In this document: positions 8,734 through 17,148 of the stretch, one piece after another
Layout: each line of letters starts with the position of its first letter
How positions within the stretch are numbered: the first letter of the stretch is position 1
Assembly (NCBI GenBank): GCA_040752215.1
Contig: JBFMEX010000025.1
Location: 1 to 43,409, forward strand
DNA: 43,409 nucleotides
From: JBFMEX01 sp040752215
GTDB taxonomy: Bacteria; Pseudomonadota; Alphaproteobacteria; Rhizobiales; Hyphomicrobiaceae
Direction of reading: 5' to 3'
The notes under the pieces: generated by a model
Told to the model about the DNA's origin: nothing
The model's input: only the letters and a program-made list of their open reading frames with translations
Databases searched by the model: none
Position numbers and translations under genes: made by a program

Positions 8734-9996
8734 ATGATCGGGGGACTGTGGAAGTCGACGAGCCGCGTGGCGCTTCTGGCGGCGGCTGGTCTTATGATGG
8801 GTAGCCTCGCCACCACGGCGCAGGCTGCGGACCTCGGCGGCGACTGCTGCGCCGATCTCGAGGAGCGCGTCGCCGAGCTCGAGGCGACGACCGCCCGCAA
8901 GGGCAACCGGAAGGTCTCGCTGACGGTCTCGGGCTTCGTCAACGAGATGGTGATGTTCTGGGATAATGGCGACGAGAGCAACGCCTACGTCGTCACCAAT
9001 GGGCACGCCCCGAGCCGGTTCCGCTTTGTCGGCGAGGCCAAGATCACCAGCGACGTTTCGGCGGGCTACTACATGGAGTTCCAGGCCACAGGTGCGGCTT
9101 CGAACTCTGTGACAGCCTTCGATGACGACAATGGTTTCGGCATCTCCCTTCGCCAGTCGAACTGGTACTTGAAGAGCAACACGCTCGGCACGCTGCGCGT
9201 CGGTCAGTTGTCGCCGGCGACGGACGACCTCATCCTCGGCACGCCGGCCAACCTCGGCCACGCGTCCACTTCGGATATCGGTCTGACGGGCGGTGGCTTA
9301 GTGTTTGGTGGCACGGCGGTGTCCATCAACTCGCTGCTCCCAACCCTCGACACGTCCCGTCGCAACGCGGTGCGTTACGACACGCCGACCTTCCAGGGCT
9401 TCCGTCTCGCGGCAGCCTGGGGTGAGGATGACTTCTGGGATGTCGCGCTGTGGATGGCCAACACCTGGGGCGACTTCAAGGTCGTCTTCAACATCGGCTA
9501 CCTCGAGGATACCGAGGGCAACGGTCTCGGCAGCGTGTTTGCGCTGAACGCGGCTGGGTTCTGCTGCCAGGGCGCGAACTTCCAGGAGTTCAAGGGATCG
9601 GGTGGCATCATGCACGTCCCGACCGGCCTGTTCGCGGATGCCGCCTTCGTGCACAGGGAGTTCGACTCCACGCTCGGCAGCGGCGCCGTCGTGAACCGCG
9701 CCGACTTCGACTACTGGCACGTCCGGGCCGGTATCGAGGGCAAGTGGACGCCGCTCGGGCGCACCACGATCTTCGGCCAGTATGCGAATGGCCAGGATGC
9801 CAACGTCGTCGTCGGCAGTGGCAACTCCCAGGATATCGACGTCTGGGGCGCCGGCATCAACCAGGAGATCTCTGCGGCTGCCATGGATCTCTACCTCGTC
9901 TACAAGAACTTCGACGCCGGCCTGGCCGTGGGCGGCGTGGCCGTTCAGTCCGACGACGTCGACGTGGTCTACACCGGCGCGATCATCCGCTTCTGA
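8734..9996 (+). CDS. Outer-membrane porin, paralogue 1
   Basis: The 420-residue product has a signal peptide ending at AQA-ADLGG, then a short acidic coiled-coil (CCADLEERVAELEATTARKG) and a barrel beginning KVSLTVSGFVNEMV, and ends with a C-terminal Phe (GAIIRF) as expected for Bam-assembled beta-barrels. Alternating hydrophobic/polar strands fill the rest. It resembles alphaproteobacterial trimeric porins for passive diffusion of small solutes. It is closely related to the next gene (nearly identical N-terminal mature region and most strands). The ATG at 8734 is chosen because GGAGAG sits at the right distance and the signal peptide follows directly. A strong terminator follows. Pore selectivity is unknown. 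Confidence 0.9.
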   Translation: MIGGLWKSTSRVALLAAAGLMMGSLATTAQAADLGGDCCADLEERVAELEATTARKGNRKVSLTVSGFVNEMVMFWDNGDESNAYVVTNGHAPSRFRFVGEAKITSDVSAGYYMEFQATGAASNSVTAFDDDNGFGISLRQSNWYLKSNTLGTLRVGQLSPATDDLILGTPANLGHASTSDIGLTGGGLVFGGTAVSINSLLPTLDTSRRNAVRYDTPTFQGFRLAAAWGEDDFWDVALWMANTWGDFKVVFNIGYLEDTEGNGLGSVFALNAAGFCCQGANFQEFKGSGGIMHVPTGLFADAAFVHREFDSTLGSGAVVNRADFDYWHVRAGIEGKWTPLGRTTIFGQYANGQDANVVVGSGNSQDIDVWGAGINQEISAAAMDLYLVYKNFDAGLAVGGVAVQSDDVDVVYTGAIIRF

Positions 9997-10023
9997 TCCG
10001 CCAGTCCCGGCCAAGAGCATCGG

Positions 10024-10055
10024 AGAGCCGCCCAATTGGGCGGCTCTTTCCGTTT
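10024..10055 (+). terminator. Rho-independent terminator of porin 1
   Basis: A ten-base-pair GC-rich stem, AGAGCCGCCC-AATT-GGGCGGCTCT, starts 27 bp after the porin stop and is followed by a T-rich stretch (TTTCCGTTT). Confidence 0.85.
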
Positions 10056-10594
10056 GACACCATAGCCACGTCGTCATGTCGCAGCGGCTCCCGTCCGACT
10101 GTTGCCGGCCGACCGTGCCTCATTCGCTCTTGGCTGTGGCGCGCCCCACTTTGCAAGCCGGCGTACAACCACCAATAGACGAAACCTGTTGCCGCTCCTG
10201 ATGAAATTTGTGGCGCATGAGACACATTCCCCCGTCAAAGGCCAGCTTCTCCGCAGGGATTGTTTGATCGTTAAGGGGGAGTCCTCTAAGCATCGAGGCA
10301 GAGTAGCTTCGAGTCGTGCGGCAGGGCCATATGGCCTTGACTATGGGTAGTCAGCTCCGTGAGGAGGCTGACGACAGCGGGAAGCAGGCCCGGCGTCGAT
10401 TTGCCCACCGCACTTGCGAGTACCCCAAGTTCTGTTGCGTCGCCTGAGTAACGCGTTCGGTCCGAGCCGCGTGCGCTTCACGCGCGTGCGTGCTGCTCGG
10501 TCTGGCCGCGGAGCCGATAGCCGGGCCGCGCGTGCTGCTTCCCGCACCGGCGTAACCGCCTCTCCGGAGGCACCTAGGATCAATTGGGGGACCG
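10056..10594. other. Intergenic region upstream of porin 2
   Basis: About 540 bp separate the porin 1 terminator from porin 2. Several short frames exist but none has a ribosome-binding site, recognisable family or coding-like composition. The spacer probably carries an independent porin 2 promoter and long leader; no confident promoter or small-RNA call can be made by eye. Confidence 0.35.
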
Positions 10595-11839
10595 ATGAGA
10601 AAGATCTCTCTTATCGCTGCCGCAGCCGCCGCCAGCGCGTTCGCCACGAGCGCCCAGGCCGCGGATCTCGGCGGCAACTGCTGCGCCGACCTCGAGGAGC
10701 GCATTGCCGAGCTCGAGGCGACGACGGCACGCAAAGGCAACCGCAAGGTGTCGCTGACCGTTTCCGGCTTCGTCAATGAAACGGTCATGTTCTGGGACGA
10801 CGGTGGCGAGAGCAATGCCTACGTCGTGACCAATCCGTACGCTCCGTCGCGCTTCCGCTTCGTCGGCGAGGCGAAGATCAACGAGGAGTGGAAGGCCGGC
10901 TACTACATCGAGGTGCAGGTCACGAGCGCCGCCGGCAGCGGCGTCACTCAGAGCAACGATGACTCGGGCTTCGGCATCTCCCTCCGTCAATCGAACTGGT
11001 TCCTGACCAGCTCGCGACTCGGCACGGTGCGCGTCGGCCAAGCCTCGCCTGCTACCGACGACATCATCCTCGGCTCACCGGTGAGCATTAATCACGCCCA
11101 GTCGCAGGACATCCTGATGGGCGCCGGTCTGGCGTTCCGCAACTCGACGACAGGCGTGCTCACAGGCACGACGATCGGCGGGCTCGCGCCGGGCCTCGAC
11201 ACGGCTCGCCGCAACGTCGTTCGCTACGACACGCCGACCTTCCAGGGTTTCCGCCTCGCCGCCGCCTGGGGTGAGGACGACTTCTGGGACATCGGTTTGT
11301 GGATGGCCAACACGTGGGGTGACTTCAAGGTCGTCTTCAACATCGGCTACCTCGAGGACACCGAGGGCAACGGCCTCAGCAGCACATTCCCTTCGACACC
11401 TCCTTGCTGCGGCGGCGCCAACTTCCAGGAGTTCAAGGGCTCCGCCGGCGTGCTGCATGTTCCGACGGGCCTGTTCGTCGACGGCGCCTGGGTGCATCGC
11501 GAGTTCGACTCGACTCTTGGCAACGGCACCGTCGCCAACCGCGCCGACTTCGACTACTGGACGGTCCGCGGTGGTTTGGTTCGCAAGATCGTACCGCTCG
11601 GCGATACCACCTTCTGGGGCTTCTTCGGCAGCGCCGAGGATGCCAACATCATCGTTGGAACCAACAGCTCGTCTGAGCTGGACGTCTGGGGCCTCGGCAT
11701 CAACCAGGCGATTGCTCCTGCGGCGATGGACATCTACCTCGTCTACAAGAGCTACGAGGCTGACACGGTGGCGGGTGGTGTCGCCGCTCAGCTCGACGAC
11801 ATCGACGTGGTCTACACCGGCGCCATCATCCGCTTCTGA
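10595..11839 (+). CDS. Outer-membrane porin, paralogue 2
   Basis: The 414-residue product repeats the architecture of the upstream porin: signal peptide (ending SAQA), mature start ADLGGNCCADLEERIAELEATT, barrel strands beginning KVSLTVSGFVNETV and a C-terminal GAIIRF. Large blocks such as FQGFRLAAAWGEDDFWD and NTWGDFKVVFNIGYLED are the same in both, while surface-loop segments differ, which is the usual pattern for duplicated porins diverging in extracellular loops. GGGGGACCG precedes the ATG. The gene ends at its own terminator, so the pair are separate transcription units rather than one operon. A third, broken copy lies at 26.8-27.3 kb. Confidence 0.9.
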   Translation: MRKISLIAAAAAASAFATSAQAADLGGNCCADLEERIAELEATTARKGNRKVSLTVSGFVNETVMFWDDGGESNAYVVTNPYAPSRFRFVGEAKINEEWKAGYYIEVQVTSAAGSGVTQSNDDSGFGISLRQSNWFLTSSRLGTVRVGQASPATDDIILGSPVSINHAQSQDILMGAGLAFRNSTTGVLTGTTIGGLAPGLDTARRNVVRYDTPTFQGFRLAAAWGEDDFWDIGLWMANTWGDFKVVFNIGYLEDTEGNGLSSTFPSTPPCCGGANFQEFKGSAGVLHVPTGLFVDGAWVHREFDSTLGNGTVANRADFDYWTVRGGLVRKIVPLGDTTFWGFFGSAEDANIIVGTNSSSELDVWGLGINQAIAPAAMDIYLVYKSYEADTVAGGVAAQLDDIDVVYTGAIIRF

Positions 11840-11865
11840 TCGCGGAGGCTACGTCGGTAGTTCAG

Positions 11866-11895
11866 AGGGCCGCTCCACCCGGAGCGGCCCTTTCC
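11866..11895 (+). terminator. Rho-independent terminator of porin 2
   Basis: An eleven-base-pair stem, AGGGCCGCTCC-ACCC-GGAGCGGCCCT, followed by TTTCC lies 26 bp after the porin stop. Confidence 0.85.
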
Positions 11896-12220
11896 TGTGG
11901 TCGGTGGCGCAGAACGCTGGCTGCCGATTGCACCGGGCCAACACGGATTCTCGCTGCTGCGAGATGATGTGCCCGAGGATCCGGCTGACCCCTCCGGGAC
12001 CGCCGGAAACGTCGGCGCGGCAATCCATAATTCTGAGGCTTGCCAAGAAGATGGCATTTCATCTGCAGGCGTGCCCATTGCGCCACATGGCAATGTGATC
12101 ACACGTCGGTCATGAAACGTACATGGCCCATTAGAGGCTGTGTGATCAATCTTGTTTTTGCGTGTGCGAGTGGGCATTTTGGCTCCAGATAGAGAACACG
12201 CCCATTGCGGGGGCAATGAT
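11896..12220. other. Intergenic region before the small secreted protein
   Basis: No gene is supported here. A ten-base palindrome, TGTGATCACA, is present near 12095, with a related TGTGTGATCA about 45 bp later; these are weak candidates for regulator binding. The short frames in this stretch are not convincing. Confidence 0.3.
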
Positions 12221-12568
12221 ATGAGACGATCGGCGATATGGGGACTTGCGGTGGCGCTCGCACTGGCGAGCACGGCCGCTGTCGCATTCCAAGAGCAGAA
12301 GACAGGCACGATGGCGCCGCAGGGCGGCGATGCCATCAAGGTGGCGCCGGAGCCGGAGCTCGGGTTGTCCACAACGGCGCCGAAGTCGAGCGCCGGAACA
12401 GAGGTTCGCATTCCGGGGCTCGGCAAGCTCGGCGTGCTGCCGAAGATGGATTTCGGTCTCGAGCTGCTCTACGGCGCCGCCGATCAGAAGCAGGCCGACC
12501 CGCTGCCGCGCGACGATGCGCCGACCGACGATCTGACCATCCGCGGCACGGTCAAGCATCGGTTCTGA
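12221..12568 (+). CDS. Small secreted protein of unknown function
   Basis: I do not recognise a family. The 115-residue product starts with a classical signal peptide (RRSAIWGLAVALALASTAAVAF, cleavage probably before QEQKTG). The mature part of about 90 residues is rich in Pro, Gly and charged residues and has no cysteine; it ends in RGTVKHRF, whose terminal Phe and alternating pattern are reminiscent of an outer-membrane strand, though one strand proves little. The ATG at 12221 is picked because the signal peptide begins there and GGGGG lies upstream. A strong terminator follows 48 bp later, so it is a single-gene unit. Confidence 0.65.
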   Translation: MRRSAIWGLAVALALASTAAVAFQEQKTGTMAPQGGDAIKVAPEPELGLSTTAPKSSAGTEVRIPGLGKLGVLPKMDFGLELLYGAADQKQADPLPRDDAPTDDLTIRGTVKHRF

Positions 12569-12615
12569 GCGCCACGCTGAGGGGCGGCATCCGGGCTGCG
12601 GTCCGTGGCGAAGGC

Positions 12616-12645
12616 AAGGGAGCGCTCGGCGCTCCCTTTTGATTT
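12616..12645 (+). terminator. Rho-independent terminator after the small secreted protein
   Basis: The stem AAGGGAGCGC-TCG-GCGCTCCCTT is followed by a T-rich tract (TTGATTT). It lies directly before phosphatidylcholine synthase and isolates that gene from upstream transcription. Confidence 0.8.
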
Positions 12646-12689
12646 GTGCGATCATCCCGGCGGCCCGAATCGCAAACCGGCGGCTCTCG

Positions 12690-13382
12690 ATGGACGCTCA
12701 ACGGCTCGCTGCGGCAGGTGTGCACGTCTTCACCGCGCTCGGCGCGTTGTGTGCCCTGATGGCTGCGCTGGCCATCGGCGAGGGCGCCTGGGAGCGGGTC
12801 TTCCTGTGGCTCGGCGTTGCGTTCGTTATCGATGGGGTCGATGGCTACTTCGCGCGCCTTCTCGACGTCGGCCGGTGGCTGCCGCGGTTCTCTGGCGAAC
12901 GGCTCGATCTGGTGGTCGACTTCCTGACCTACGTGTTCATTCCGGTGCTGGCACTGAGAGCGGGCGGCTTCCTGCCGGGCACGATGGGATTGCTGCTGGC
13001 CGCGGCCATCGTGCTGACCTCGCTGTTCCATTTCGCCGACGTCGAGAGCAAGGCCGAGGATCACAGCTTCGTCGGCTTCCCCGCGGTCTGGAACGTGGTG
13101 GCGTTCTACCTGTTCGCGTTCGCTGCACCGCCGGCAGTCGCAGCCGGCGTGGTGGTGACCGGCGCCGCCCTCGCATTCGTCCCTTTCAAGTGGGTGCATC
13201 CGCTCCGGGTTCGGGCGCTGCGCGGCGTCACGCTCGCCTTCACGGCGCTGTGGGCCATTGCAGCGCTGGCGACACTCTACGTCGGCTTTCCCGCCCTGCC
13301 CGGCCTCAAGGCGGTGCTCGCGGTGGTGGCAGTCTATGGGGTCGGTCTTGCGCTGCTGTGGAGTCGACGGTCGGACGGTTGA
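12690..13382 (+). CDS. pcs: Phosphatidylcholine synthase (CDP-alcohol phosphotransferase family)
   Basis: The 230-residue integral membrane protein condenses CDP-diacylglycerol with choline to give phosphatidylcholine and CMP, the Pcs pathway typical of host-associated and soil alphaproteobacteria. The CDP-alcohol phosphotransferase motif is visible near residues 49-80: DGVDGYFAR, a spacer, then GERLDLVVD, giving the D-x2-DG-x2-AR...G-x3-D-x3-D pattern. About eight hydrophobic helices fit the family and the length is typical (230-250). The ATG at 12690 is favoured by protein size; the ribosome-binding site is weak, and an upstream alternative start at 12639 falls in the preceding terminator, so is unlikely. 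Confidence 0.88.
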   Translation: MDAQRLAAAGVHVFTALGALCALMAALAIGEGAWERVFLWLGVAFVIDGVDGYFARLLDVGRWLPRFSGERLDLVVDFLTYVFIPVLALRAGGFLPGTMGLLLAAAIVLTSLFHFADVESKAEDHSFVGFPAVWNVVAFYLFAFAAPPAVAAGVVVTGAALAFVPFKWVHPLRVRALRGVTLAFTALWAIAALATLYVGFPALPGLKAVLAVVAVYGVGLALLWSRRSDG

Positions 13383-13576
13383 TCTAGCATCTCCGCGCAA
13401 CACACGGAAAATTCGGGCAAAAGCCGACCGGTCCCTGGGCGCGGCCGGGGCCTCCGCCTGCGCGCGAGGCGTGTGCGACGAAAGACCCGCCCGCAGCGCC
13501 GCCATTCGTGGCAGAAGAGGGAAGGGAAAGGGCCCTTTGAATGGGCTCAGCAACATTGGATCAAGGGGGAGCCTGC

Positions 13577-13957
13577 ATGACCAGATTTGCCGCTGTCGTT
13601 GCGCTGCTGCCAATTGCCGCCGCTGGAGCCGCGCTCGCCGAGTCGGGGGCGCTCACCGGTCCGTTGCTGCACCAGGCCGTGGCCGGCAAGACCGTATCGA
13701 TCTCGAGCCCGGTCGGCACGATCCCGGTCAAGTACCGGATGAACGGCACCATGAGCGGCAGCTCGACGGCGCTGGCGGCCGTCACCGGAACGGCCCGCGA
13801 CAGTGGCCGCTGGTGGGTGTCGGGCGACAAGCTGTGCCAGCGCTGGAGCGCATGGCTCGACGCGAAGACGCATTGCGTTACGCTGCGCCGGAGCGGGGCG
13901 ACGCTGCATTGGGCGGCGAGCGACGGCCGCACCGGCATCGCCAGCGTCTCGCGCTGA
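13577..13957 (+). CDS. Small exported protein of unknown function
   Basis: The 126-residue product has a signal peptide (TRFAAVVALLPIAAAGAALAES). The mature domain has the pattern YRMNGTMSG ... GRWWVSGDKLCQRWSAW ... CVTLRRSG, seen in small alphaproteobacterial periplasmic proteins that may form a single beta-sandwich with one Cys pair (LC and HC, possibly a disulfide). I cannot assign a function. GGGGGAG lies five bases before the ATG at 13577. It stands between pcs and the oppositely transcribed oxidoreductase operon, with no operon partner. Confidence 0.65.
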   Translation: MTRFAAVVALLPIAAAGAALAESGALTGPLLHQAVAGKTVSISSPVGTIPVKYRMNGTMSGSSTALAAVTGTARDSGRWWVSGDKLCQRWSAWLDAKTHCVTLRRSGATLHWAASDGRTGIASVSR

Positions 13958-14053
13958 GCCGCTAATCCGCTCGCTTGCATTGCCGGAAGGTGTGCCGAGT
14001 CGACGTGCCGCCTGCATCAGGAATGGTGGCGGGTGGGGTGCCGGCTCGCTTCT

Positions 14054-14386
14054 TTAGGAGCTCGCGCCGCCTTGCTCGGCAATCACCGTCTCGATCCAGT
14101 CGAGTGCCCTGACCCCGCGCGACCAGCCGGTAGTGGTGATCGCCAGCAGAGCCACGTGACGCAACTCATCCACGGACACACCGTCCTCGCTCAGAGCGCG
14201 GCGGATGTGGGACCGGGCGGCGCTGTCGAAGCCGGCTCCCATGGCGATCGCGAGCTTGACCAGCCGACGGGTCTTTGCATCGAGCGGACCAGCCGCCTCC
14301 GTCGCCGCGCCGAGCTGCTGGTAGGCCTTCCAGACCTCGGGAAAGGCGTCGGCCGTCCTCTGCGCGGCCTTGGGGAGCTTGGTCAT
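14054..14386 (-). CDS. Carboxymuconolactone-decarboxylase-like protein lacking the redox cysteines
   Basis: The 110-residue product has the all-helical CMD/AhpD-like fold signature: LDAKTRRLVKLAIAMGAG, then SAARSHIRRALSEDGVSVDELRHVALLAITTTGW. In AhpD-type members the helix before the conserved His carries CxxC; here those positions are Ser and Ala (DSAARSHIRRA), and the protein has no cysteine at all, so peroxidase chemistry is unlikely. It is the last gene of the minus-strand operon, 66 bp after the molybdopterin subunit, with GGAGG before the ATG. A large hairpin sits in that gap. Its role with the reductase is unknown; it could be a structural or ligand-binding member. Confidence 0.75.
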   Translation of the reverse strand: MTKLPKAAQRTADAFPEVWKAYQQLGAATEAAGPLDAKTRRLVKLAIAMGAGFDSAARSHIRRALSEDGVSVDELRHVALLAITTTGWSRGVRALDWIETVIAEQGGASS

Positions 14387-14404
14387 GTGTGTCCTCCATG
14401 AAAT

Positions 14405-14432
14405 GGCGACGGCCCCTCGGGGGGCCGCCGCC
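14405..14432 (-). promoter_or_regulatory. Strong intercistronic hairpin between idrA-like and CMD-like genes
   Basis: GGCGACGGCCCC (14405-14416) pairs with GGGGCCGCCGCC (14421-14432), twelve positions with a single mismatch and a four-base loop. It lies after the large-subunit stop. No T-tract follows in the direction of transcription, so it may stabilise the upstream message or lower expression of the last gene rather than end transcription. Confidence 0.55.
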
Positions 14433-14452
14433 AAGTACGCTTGTACCAGTCG

Positions 14453-17119
14453 TCAGATGATCGGACGAGGTTTCAGCGACATTTCGGTCAGCGACGTCTT
14501 GTAGACCGAGCTGCCGACCTTGCTCAGAACGCCGCGCCCCAGCTTGTAGCGGTAGTTGCCCGAGACCGGGTCCGGCACCGCATGGCAGACCGAGTTCGCC
14601 GGTGCGCCCGGATAGTTGAAGCTCGCCAGAGCGACGCCAGGGCGCATCTCGTCGGAGACGATCGCGACCGCGGTGAACTGGCCCGTCGTCACCTTGATGT
14701 GGCCGTTCTTCCTCAGCTCGGTGAACGTGAGGTCCTTGTCGAGCACGCCGATCGGCGCGCCGGTCTGCACGAACACCTCGTCGTTGTAGGCCTGCACGAG
14801 ATCGCCGGATTCGATGCCCTGGGCCTTGGCGTCGTCGGGGTGGATGATGATCCACGGCCAAGGCCAGCGCTTGGAGAGATGCGGCTTCCTGAGGTCGTCG
14901 AACCCCGACTGCCAGGTCTCGTTGACGCGGCCATTCGTGATCCAGATCTCACCCTTGTCCTTGCGCGGCTTGACGGCCTCGTAAAAGTCGATCCAGCCGG
15001 CGAACTTCCACGATGCCTTGAGCATGATCGCCTTGCCGGAGTGGGTGTCGAAGCTGTGCAGCCACTTCTGGTCGACCGTCACCCCTTCGATCTCGCCGCG
15101 CTTGTTGACGGGATCATGCAGCCGCTTGGTGCCGACCATCTTGCCGTCGACGAGACGGATCGGCGTCTGGATGCCGTCGGTGCCGAGCTCACGAAGCAGC
15201 TCGTGGCCCTTCTTGCCCTGCTTCTTCGCCTCGGTGACGAGCACGTGGTAGGAGAGCACGCCGCCACGGCTGAACCGGCTCGACTCCTCGAACACGTCGT
15301 TCGACGACTTCCAGTCGTAGCCGTCGAAGCCCATCTTCTGGCCGAACTTGGCGATCGCCCACCAGTCGGGCTTCGCGTCTCCGGGCGCGTCGTTGAAGGC
15401 GGAATAGAGCCGGAGGCGGCGCTCGGAATTGCAGCGGGTGAAGTCCGCCTCGCCCCACCCGGCGGCCGGCAGCACGATGTCGGCGATCTGTGTGTTAAGC
15501 GGCTCGACCGGATAGATGTCGCTGTCGACCAGCACCATCCCACCCGTATCGACGCGCTTCTTGTAGGTCTCGATCAGGTGGTCCTTGTTGATGTTGCGCG
15601 GCTGGTGTGGATTGCTGCGCACCAGTTCGTGGACGCGGGTCTGCAGCTCCTGCGAGGACAGCATCGCCGCGAACCATGTGCAGCCGATGGTCCAGAAGAA
15701 GCGGACGTTGCCGTCCATCACCCAGCGGTCGACGTTCAGGGCCTTCTTGCGCCGGCCGGGGTGCTTCTCGGGGCTGAGCCACCCCTTGCCGCCGCCGGCT
15801 CCCATGCCGCCGCGCTGGTGTCCGCCGCCGCGGCTGATGACCTGGCCGGGACGATTGCCGGCACCGCATAGCAGTCCGAGCGTCGCCAGCGTGGCGGTGT
15901 TCATGTAGTTGTTGGACCAGTAGTTGCCCTTCTCGAGCATGAACGACGTCTTGGGCCGCGTGCCGTCCGCCTTCGGTTTGGCGATCATCTCGGCCGCCTT
16001 CATGATCAGCTCGGGCGACAGACCGGTGATCTTGGCCGCGTTCTGCAGCTCGGCCGCCTCCTCCTTCATGATCCACTTCTGGAAGTCGTTCCAGTCGCTC
16101 TGGAATGCGCCCCAGGTCGTGCGCCACTGCCAGCGCGTGTTGCGCGTGCCGCGGCCGTAGCCGGCTTCCACGTCCCACTGGTTGGCGACCCACTGGTCGA
16201 TGAAGGCCTGATCCTGCCACTTGTTCTCGATAATGATGCGCGCGAGCGCGAGATGAAGCGCGGTATCGGAGCCGGGGATCACGGGGAGCCAGAGGCCGCC
16301 GTTCTGCTCGCCATAGGCGACGCCCATAGTCCTGTGCGGCGTCACGAAGATCATCTTCTTGGCGCCCTTCATCATCCACTCGGTGAAGAGAATGCTCTTG
16401 GTCTCGTATGGGTCGACGCCAGAGAGATAGGCAACCTCGCAGTCGCGCCAGTCCTCGTAGGAGGCCGCGAACGAGTTGATCCCGGCATCGTCGAGTCCGG
16501 CGGCGTCCTCCGCGTTCTGTGGCTTGTCGTGCGGCGCGTAGACGGGCGTGCCGATCGACACGTTAACGAGCTTGGAGATTGCGTAGGTGTTCTCGAAATA
16601 CTCGTAGGAATAGGTCTTCATGCCCCAGGCATGCTCACCGTACTTGGAGAGCACGTACTTGGAGACCTCGGCCATGACCTCGGTGGCGAGATCCCAGGAG
16701 ACAGGCTGCAGAACGCCGGCGACCCGGATCATCGGGTAGAGCAGGCGGTCGCGGGTGGGGCTGTTGGGGTTGTAGACCTTCTGCGCCAGTGTGCCGCCGC
16801 GCACCGAGTGGTTGCCGCCGACGTTCACCACCTTGGCATCGTAGTCGGGAATCACGACGACATGGTGCGGCCGCCCTTTGTGGCGGGCGATGTTGTGTTG
16901 CGACGGGCTGATCCAAGGCTGCAGGGCAGCCCCGGTCGGGAAGTCGACGCCGAGCGCATTCTCGGCAGCCTTGGAGCCGCCGCTCCTGCCGACCGGCCAG
17001 CGGTAGACCTTGTACCCGCAGGCCACCGTGCAGTAGGCGCACGCGGTCGTGAGCACCTCGGCATCCTTGGGCGGCAGCGGCACGCTCGTGATCTCGAACG
17101 GACCAGATTGGATCGTCAT
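14453..17119 (-). CDS. idrA: Arsenite-oxidase-clan molybdopterin catalytic subunit, candidate iodate reductase IdrA
   Basis: The 888-residue protein is a DMSO-reductase-superfamily enzyme of the AioA/IdrA clan. Its cluster motif is exact for that clan: Cys27-x2-Cys30-x3-Cys34 and, 70 residues further, Ser105 in place of a fourth Cys, predicting a [3Fe-4S] centre. Further AioA-like blocks are ETKSILFTEWMM, RGGGHQRG (Arg430, His434), WGEADFTRCNSERRLRLYS and RVNETWQSGFDDLRKP. There is no signal peptide, so it should be exported folded with the Tat-bearing Rieske partner encoded 29 bp upstream. It is somewhat longer than the AioA proteins I know (about 820-850). Two di-heme peroxidase genes in the same operon match idrABP1P2 (iodate reduction), not aioBA. 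Family assignment is firm; iodate as substrate is inferred from context, and arsenite or another oxyanion remains possible. GGAGGAA precedes the ATG. Confidence 0.85.
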   Translation of the reverse strand: MTIQSGPFEITSVPLPPKDAEVLTTACAYCTVACGYKVYRWPVGRSGGSKAAENALGVDFPTGAALQPWISPSQHNIARHKGRPHHVVVIPDYDAKVVNVGGNHSVRGGTLAQKVYNPNSPTRDRLLYPMIRVAGVLQPVSWDLATEVMAEVSKYVLSKYGEHAWGMKTYSYEYFENTYAISKLVNVSIGTPVYAPHDKPQNAEDAAGLDDAGINSFAASYEDWRDCEVAYLSGVDPYETKSILFTEWMMKGAKKMIFVTPHRTMGVAYGEQNGGLWLPVIPGSDTALHLALARIIIENKWQDQAFIDQWVANQWDVEAGYGRGTRNTRWQWRTTWGAFQSDWNDFQKWIMKEEAAELQNAAKITGLSPELIMKAAEMIAKPKADGTRPKTSFMLEKGNYWSNNYMNTATLATLGLLCGAGNRPGQVISRGGGHQRGGMGAGGGKGWLSPEKHPGRRKKALNVDRWVMDGNVRFFWTIGCTWFAAMLSSQELQTRVHELVRSNPHQPRNINKDHLIETYKKRVDTGGMVLVDSDIYPVEPLNTQIADIVLPAAGWGEADFTRCNSERRLRLYSAFNDAPGDAKPDWWAIAKFGQKMGFDGYDWKSSNDVFEESSRFSRGGVLSYHVLVTEAKKQGKKGHELLRELGTDGIQTPIRLVDGKMVGTKRLHDPVNKRGEIEGVTVDQKWLHSFDTHSGKAIMLKASWKFAGWIDFYEAVKPRKDKGEIWITNGRVNETWQSGFDDLRKPHLSKRWPWPWIIIHPDDAKAQGIESGDLVQAYNDEVFVQTGAPIGVLDKDLTFTELRKNGHIKVTTGQFTAVAIVSDEMRPGVALASFNYPGAPANSVCHAVPDPVSGNYRYKLGRGVLSKVGSSVYKTSLTEMSLKPRPII

Positions 17120-17148
17120 TGCTCTATTCCTCCGAACGGATGCGGCGC

